DNA of 64,000 nucleotides from Caulobacter sp. 602-1 (GTDB lineage Bacteria; Pseudomonadota; Alphaproteobacteria; Caulobacterales; Caulobacteraceae). How positions within the stretch are numbered: the stretch's first letter is position 1; each line of letters begins with the position of its first letter. Location of the stretch: NCBI RefSeq assembly GCF_003931565.1, contig NZ_RRYI01000001.1, positions 496,001-560,000 on the forward strand, read 5' to 3'. Under the pieces are notes generated by a model, which saw only the letters and a list, made by a program, of their open reading frames with translations, was not told the origin of the DNA and did not search any database. Positions 59,261 through 64,000 of this stretch are shown one piece after another. Both the position numbers and the translations under genes were made by a program.

Positions 59261-61948
59261 ATGTTTCCGCGCGCGTTCCGCGCTCGTCGCCTGGGGTGCG
59301 TGGGGGGGCTCCTGGCCCTGGCCGTGCTGATCCCCGCGCACGCGCTCGCGGAACAGGCGGCGGCCAGTTTCGACCAGGACGCTTCCAGCCTCGGCCTCGC
59401 CCTGCAACGGTTCGGTCAGGCCACCGGCCTGCAACTCCTCTACGCTCCGGACCTGACCGCCGACCAGCGCGCGCCGGCCCTGCGCGGCCGCATGAGTCCC
59501 GAGCGCGCGCTGAGCGCCTTGCTGGCTCGCACCGACCTCGCCTTTCGCAAGACCCCTTCGGGCGTCATCGTCATCTACCGCGTCAAGCCGGCGGCGCGAC
59601 GGGAGCAGGAGGCTTCGCCCGTGGTCCGCCACGCGCAGGAGATCGAGCCGGTCGTCGGTCTCGAGGCGGTGGTCGTCAACTCAGGCAAGCGGGTCGAGAC
59701 CCTGGGCCTGTCCGACGCCTCGGTGCAGGCGCTGTCCAGCCAGATGATGGACCGCGCTGGCGTACGCGACTTCGACGACCTGACGAAGCTGGTCCCGACC
59801 CTCACGATCTCGAAGACCACCCAGCCGGGCAACAACAGCATCAATGTCCGGGGCGTGGGCACCTATTCCTATTCGATCGGCGCCGAGCCCAGCGTGGTGG
59901 TGGTGATCGACGACGTTCCGCAGGCCTTTCAGGCCATGGCCTTCACCGCCCTGGCCGACGTGCGGCAGGTCGAGATCCTGCGCGGCCCGCAGAGCACCCT
60001 GTTCGGCAAGTCGGCCTCGGCGGGCGTCATCTACATCACCACCAACCCGGCCAGCGACGTCTTCGCCGCGCGGGCCGAGACCATGTTGACCGACGACCAC
60101 GAACGGCGACTGCAGGCCAGCATCACCGGGCCGGTGAGCGACACCCTGAAGTTCCGGCTGTCCGCCGCCTACAGCCGGTACCGTGGCAACGTCTTCAACC
60201 TGGCGACCCGGCAGTGGCTGAACGGCCAGTCGGACCTCAACCTGCGGGGCAAGCTGGTCTGGACGCCGGGCGACAACTGGGCGATCACCCTGACGCCGCA
60301 CTTCACCCGGTCGCTGGCCTCGTGCTGCGTGGGCGCGGACACCTATATCTCACCGCAGGCCACGCAAGGGCGGGCCGAGTTGTCGCGCGAGGCGGTTCTG
60401 CGCGGGATCGTTCCCGGACCCGACAACCACTTCGCCCGCTACGACGTCAATGCGCGCGGCAACGCCAGCGACAAGGGTGTGAACCTGCGCGTGGGCGGGA
60501 CCGTTGGCTCCTGGCGGCTGACCTCGATCTCCTCGGTGAATCGCTACTACCTCTACGATCGGCAGGATACGGACGCGACCGACCTGGACTACAGCCTGTT
60601 CGCGCCTCGGGCGCCGCGCGGCGGCTCGGCCAACGGCGGCTATTTCCGCATACGCGCCGAGAACCAGGAGGTGCGCCTGAATAGCCCCGCTGGGGGGGCG
60701 TGGGACTATGTCGCCGGCGTCTATGTCGGGCGGACGCGGTCGGAGCGCTACTTCGTGCGCGGCTCCAACAGCTTGGGCGACTACAACGGCTTGCCGTCGC
60801 TCCCGACCACCAACAGCACGGCCTATTCGCGCTACCTGGCCCGGACCTCCAGCCGGACGATCGCGGCGTTCGGACAGGGAGCCTACGCGGTCAACGGAAA
60901 CGTCTCGATCCTGTCGGGCCTGCGGCTCAGCCACGAGAAGATCGGCTATCGGTTCGACGACCTGGGCAACGGGGTCACCTATGGCGCGCCGGATTGCTCG
61001 CGCGTCAGCCCGACTCTGCCGGTCGAGACCTGTCACAGCGACACCGCGCTCAGCGGGCGGGTCGGCGTGCAGGGCAAGGTCACGCCGGGCGTGACGGCCT
61101 ATGCCAGCTATTCGACCGGCTACAAGGGCCGGGCCTACGACCTGACCAGCAGCCTGACGACGCGTACGCTCGTGACCTCCGGACCCTATGCCGGCCGCCC
61201 CATCGCGGACGCCATCGCCGCCCAGCAGCCGGTCGCGTCGGAGACCGTGGGCAGCTATGAGGTCGGGCTGCGGGCCGTCTCGCCGGATCGCGACCTCAGC
61301 CTGAACCTGACCGCCTATCGGGAGCGGTTCTCGGGTTTCCAGGCCCAGAGCCGCGACGACGCCACGGGCCTCAACGTTCTGAACAGCATCGGCAGCCTGC
61401 GCGCCGAGGGCATCGAGAGCGAGTTCAGCGCGCGTCTGAGTCCTCGCCTGACCTTGGACGGCGCGGCGGCCTACAGCCGCGCGATCATGACCGATTTCGA
61501 CGGCGCCGCCTGCTACTTCGGCCAGACCGCCGCGCAGGGCTGCGTGGGCGGGAAGCAGGATCTCAGCGGCAAGCCCCTGTTCAACGCCCCGCGCTGGTCG
61601 CTGACCCTCAACACCCTCTACCGCAGGCCCCTGGGCGGCGACAGGCTGCTGGAGCTGAACGCCGGCTACCGCTGGCGCTCAAGGGTGGTCTACAGCCTGT
61701 TGCAGGATCCGGCCTCGGTCGAGCCGGCCTATGGCGTCCTCGATGTCTCCGCGGGGGTGAGCGGACAGGGTTGGCGCCTGACCGGCTTCGTCGGCAATCT
61801 GCTGGACGCGCGGTTCGCGGTGACGCGCGGCCGGGACACGCAGTGGAACCTCCTCGGCGCCGACGGCCAGCCGGCCATGGCCACGCACTGGAAGCCCGCG
61901 CGCGACAGCGGTCGCCACGTTGGCCTGCGCCTTGCCGTGGATTACTGA
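59261..61948 (+). CDS. TonB-dependent receptor with N-terminal signalling (STN) domain
   Basis: An 895-aa outer-membrane receptor/transducer: signal peptide (CVGGLLALAVLIPAHALAEQ), STN domain (36-105; LGLALQRFGQATGLQLLYAP and LLARTDLAFRKTPSGVIVIY), TonB box LEAVVVNSGKR, plug (INVRGVGTYSYSIG, QVEILRGPQSTLFGKSASAG), barrel and final GLRLAVDY. ATG 59261 follows GGGGAGGTCGGC. A fecI-fecR pair follows instead of preceding it, with a 98-base gap. It lies just downstream of the dipeptide-type transporter, so a peptide-like or siderophore-like substrate is plausible. Confidence 0.91.
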   Translation: MFPRAFRARRLGCVGGLLALAVLIPAHALAEQAAASFDQDASSLGLALQRFGQATGLQLLYAPDLTADQRAPALRGRMSPERALSALLARTDLAFRKTPSGVIVIYRVKPAARREQEASPVVRHAQEIEPVVGLEAVVVNSGKRVETLGLSDASVQALSSQMMDRAGVRDFDDLTKLVPTLTISKTTQPGNNSINVRGVGTYSYSIGAEPSVVVVIDDVPQAFQAMAFTALADVRQVEILRGPQSTLFGKSASAGVIYITTNPASDVFAARAETMLTDDHERRLQASITGPVSDTLKFRLSAAYSRYRGNVFNLATRQWLNGQSDLNLRGKLVWTPGDNWAITLTPHFTRSLASCCVGADTYISPQATQGRAELSREAVLRGIVPGPDNHFARYDVNARGNASDKGVNLRVGGTVGSWRLTSISSVNRYYLYDRQDTDATDLDYSLFAPRAPRGGSANGGYFRIRAENQEVRLNSPAGGAWDYVAGVYVGRTRSERYFVRGSNSLGDYNGLPSLPTTNSTAYSRYLARTSSRTIAAFGQGAYAVNGNVSILSGLRLSHEKIGYRFDDLGNGVTYGAPDCSRVSPTLPVETCHSDTALSGRVGVQGKVTPGVTAYASYSTGYKGRAYDLTSSLTTRTLVTSGPYAGRPIADAIAAQQPVASETVGSYEVGLRAVSPDRDLSLNLTAYRERFSGFQAQSRDDATGLNVLNSIGSLRAEGIESEFSARLSPRLTLDGAAAYSRAIMTDFDGAACYFGQTAAQGCVGGKQDLSGKPLFNAPRWSLTLNTLYRRPLGGDRLLELNAGYRWRSRVVYSLLQDPASVEPAYGVLDVSAGVSGQGWRLTGFVGNLLDARFAVTRGRDTQWNLLGADGQPAMATHWKPARDSGRHVGLRLAVDY

Positions 61949-62046
61949 AGAATGAGCGCGCGCGCGTTGAGGATTTGGCGGACTGGCGCGTCGAAACCCA
62001 GTGAGCGCGGCGAAGATCCGCGTCTTCGGGAGGACTTTTCGTAGGG

Positions 62047-62577
62047 ATGGCCGCGCAGCTCAAACTCGATCCGCGCGAGCAGGCCCGCCTCCAGCGGCTG
62101 TCGGAGGCCTACCGCGGGCCGCTGACCGCCTATTTCGAGCGGCGTGTGCGGTCGCGCGACGAAGCCGAGGATCTGGTGCAGGAGGTGTTCCTGCGCCTGG
62201 TTCGACGGTCCGACGGCGCGGACATCGACAATCCGGAGGCGTTCGTTTTCCGGACCGCGGTCAACCTGTTGCGCGACCGCTCGCGACGGCGGAAGACGTT
62301 CCGCGACCACCTCGACGAGACCGAGCTTCGTCAGGATCGTTTCGAGGGCATTTCGCCCGAGCGCGTCCTGGGAGACAGGCAGGCCTTGCAAGCGGCGATG
62401 CGGCGATTGTCCGAACTGGACGAGCGCACGCGGGACGCCTTCATCCTGCACCGGCTGGAGGGCTGGAAACACGCTGAGATCGCCAAGGCGTTCGGCGTTT
62501 CCGTCAGTTCGGTCGAAAAGTACATCATCAAGGCCCTGGCGCACCTGATGCGCGGGGTCGATCCGTTTCAGAGCTAG
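62047..62577 (+). CDS. FecI-type ECF sigma factor
   Basis: A 176-aa sigma factor: region 2 (about 15-85; LTAYFERRVRSRDEAEDLVQ, EVFLRLVRR, AFVFRTAVNLLRDRSRRRK) and region 4 (115-170; LSELDERTRDAFILHRLEGW and FGVSVSSVEKYIIKALAHLM). It should be held by the FecR encoded five bases downstream and should transcribe the STN receptor gene before it. AGGG precedes the ATG. Confidence 0.92.
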   Translation: MAAQLKLDPREQARLQRLSEAYRGPLTAYFERRVRSRDEAEDLVQEVFLRLVRRSDGADIDNPEAFVFRTAVNLLRDRSRRRKTFRDHLDETELRQDRFEGISPERVLGDRQALQAAMRRLSELDERTRDAFILHRLEGWKHAEIAKAFGVSVSSVEKYIIKALAHLMRGVDPFQS

Positions 62578-62581
62578 GCCC

Positions 62582-63556
62582 GTGTTCGATCCGCCGCGAC
62601 AGATCCTGATCGACGAGACCGCCGCGGGCTGGGCCGCGCGCCGGCTGGGCGGGGCCGCGTCCGACGAGGCCGGCTTCACGCGCTGGCTGGCCGACGATCC
62701 CGCGCACGAAGAGGCCTACGCCCGCGCCGAGGCGGTCTGGCGTCTGATGGGCGAGGGAGCCGGGACCGACGGCGTGCTGACCCTGCGACGTGAGGCTCTG
62801 CAGCGCGCCCGCGCCAGGCGGTCCGGTTGGAGCCGCCGGGCGGTCGCCGCCGGGGTGGTGGGCGCCATCGCAGCACCGGTCGGCGGCCTCTGGTGGATGC
62901 GCCATCGCGCCGGGCAGGGGGCGCTGTTTCAGACCGCGCTCGGCGAGCAACGCACCCTGACCCTGTCCGACGGCAGTCGCGTCACGATGGATGCGTTGAC
63001 GGTCATGAGGGTCCGCTACACCGCCGAGGCGCGGTCGATCGATCTGGTCGCCGGCCGCGCCTATTTCGAAGTCGCTCACGACGCCAGCCGGCCGCTGCGG
63101 GTGCATGCCGGCCCGCGTACGGTGACCGCCGTGGGCACCGCCTTCTCGGTCCGCCGCGAGCCCCGCGAAACCACGGTCGTCCTGGCAGAGGGCAAGGTCG
63201 CGGTCAGCGATCACGAGAGCGCCACGGTTCTGGCCGTCATGCGGCCGGGGCAGTCCCTGCTGATGGTTGACGGCCTGCAGGCAGGTCGTCCGGCGAGCGC
63301 CGACCTCGGTCGGCTCCTGGCCTGGCGCCAGGGGCAGATGATCTTCGACGACGTCGCCCTGGCCGACGCGGCGGCCGAGATGAACCGCTACTCAACCCTG
63401 CAAGTCGTGGTCGCCGATCCTCGTCTTGCCAGGCTGCGGATCAGCGGCAGGTTCTATGCGGGTCAGAGCCGGGCGTTCGTCGAGGCGATCCAGTCCTACT
63501 TCCCCGTGCGGGCCAAGAGCACCGCCACGACGGTCGAGCTGCACGCCGCGCCGTAG
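62582..63556 (+). CDS. FecR-type anti-sigma/regulator protein
   Basis: A 324-aa inner-membrane regulator. N-terminal DUF4880-like cytoplasmic domain (AAGWAARRLGGAASDEAGFT, EAYARAEAVWRLMG), one transmembrane helix (about 84-102; AVAAGVVGAIAAPVGGLWW), then a FecR domain (about 115-220; TALGEQRTLTLSDGSRVTMD and AGRAYFEVAHDASRPLRVHA) and a C-terminal STN-contact region (FDDVALADAAAEMNRYSTLQ). The start is GTG. It transmits the receptor signal to FecI. Together with FecI it is probably co-transcribed with the receptor gene. Confidence 0.92.
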   Translation: MFDPPRQILIDETAAGWAARRLGGAASDEAGFTRWLADDPAHEEAYARAEAVWRLMGEGAGTDGVLTLRREALQRARARRSGWSRRAVAAGVVGAIAAPVGGLWWMRHRAGQGALFQTALGEQRTLTLSDGSRVTMDALTVMRVRYTAEARSIDLVAGRAYFEVAHDASRPLRVHAGPRTVTAVGTAFSVRREPRETTVVLAEGKVAVSDHESATVLAVMRPGQSLLMVDGLQAGRPASADLGRLLAWRQGQMIFDDVALADAAAEMNRYSTLQVVVADPRLARLRISGRFYAGQSRAFVEAIQSYFPVRAKSTATTVELHAAP

Positions 63557-63709
63557 GGGCCCATCGGTGAAGTCCGAGCAGTTCGCCGCCCGACGCGCGC
63601 GTCAGCGAAAAGTCCGAAAAACTTTCGATTTCGATTGAGGATGCCGCCGCCAAGCGCGTCGGAACGGTCAAGAGAAAGGTCGAATGGCCACTCGGGGAGG
63701 ATCGTTGAC

Positions 63710-64000
63710 TTGCATCTGACACCGGTTACCAGCGTCGCCCGCGGCGTTTCGATCGCGGCCTTGATCCTGCTGGGCTCTGGCCTCGCCGCCCACGCGGCCG
63801 AAGCGCCGGCCGCCGCCATTCCCCCTTACGACGTCACCGTCCGCGATCGCATCCAGCCCCAGACCGAGCAACTGCTGCTGAAGCTGGTCAAGGACGGCCG
63901 CAAGCTGGAGCTGGACGGCACGCCGGTGTTCAACGGCAGCGACAAGTTCCTGCCGGGCAAGATCGCGCTGGGCCTGGTCGACTTCCTGATCACCCTGCCG
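63710..64000 (+). CDS. Unrecognised exported protein, cut by window end
   Basis: An in-frame open reading frame runs to the window edge (97 codons). A TTG start 9 bases after GGGGAGG is the best candidate; no ATG is available near it. The N-terminus is a signal peptide (GVSIAALILLGSGLAAHAAE), then a mature part beginning PPYDVTVRDRIQPQTEQLLL and VKDGRKLELDGTPVFNGSDK. I do not recognise the family. It probably belongs to the same substrate-use unit as the preceding receptor and FecI/FecR genes. Confidence 0.6.
   Translation, partial: MHLTPVTSVARGVSIAALILLGSGLAAHAAEAPAAAIPPYDVTVRDRIQPQTEQLLLKLVKDGRKLELDGTPVFNGSDKFLPGKIALGLVDFLITLP

Overview
The window is GC-rich, densely coded DNA from an alphaproteobacterium, most likely Caulobacter or a close relative in the Caulobacterales. 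The evidence is a CpdR-type response regulator of the exact family length (118 aa, Asp51), four TonB-dependent receptors in 64 kb, two FecI/FecR pairs plus an orphan FecI, and several ATGA-type stop/start overlaps. No rRNA, CRISPR array, insertion sequence or prophage was seen. There is one tRNA, tRNA-Val(GAC).

Layout. 1-2.2 kb: a gene-free start with a clear terminator, an N-formylglutamate amidohydrolase, cpdR and tRNA-Val, then about 700 bases without a convincing gene. 2.9-12.9 kb: an exported cyclic-nucleotide phosphodiesterase-like protein, then a purine-nucleoside locus made of two exported nucleoside-phosphorylase-superfamily proteins, a TonB receptor, an exported adenosine deaminase-like enzyme and an AzgA-type purine permease. 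13.1-19.7 kb: a cassette with an HTH-citrate synthase fusion protein, a TonB receptor, a CitMHS transporter, an AtuA-like (DUF1446) protein and a DUF4387 protein. 19.9-28 kb: an orphan FecI sigma factor, then a tripartite RND efflux operon divergent from an OmpR-family two-component system. 28.1-31.9 kb: a LysR regulator with a SnoaL-like/SDR pair, and an Lrp regulator divergent from ornithine cyclodeaminase.

32.2-40.5 kb: FecI, FecR, an STN-type TonB receptor, an S9 peptidase, a Tat-exported amidase and a PaiB-like protein, which looks like a peptide/amide acquisition unit. 40.8-49.1 kb: an exported serine hydrolase, an Rrf2/thioredoxin reductase-like pair, an operon of DUF305, beta-propeller, ECF sigma and anti-sigma, and an exported M20 peptidase. 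49-52.8 kb: a LysR regulator divergent from astC-astD. 52.8-64 kb: a GntR regulator with two apparent winged helices, a dipeptide-type ABC transporter, a second STN TonB receptor, FecI and FecR in an unusual order, and an exported protein cut by the window end.

The common theme is scavenging: outer-membrane receptors placed beside exported hydrolases, inner-membrane transporters and dedicated regulators, one set per substrate class (purine nucleosides, a probable tricarboxylate, peptides/amides, and a second peptide-like substrate). The most unusual items are the 13-20 kb cassette, whose citrate-synthase domain has lost all three catalytic residues and probably senses a ligand, and the periplasmic purine-nucleoside locus.
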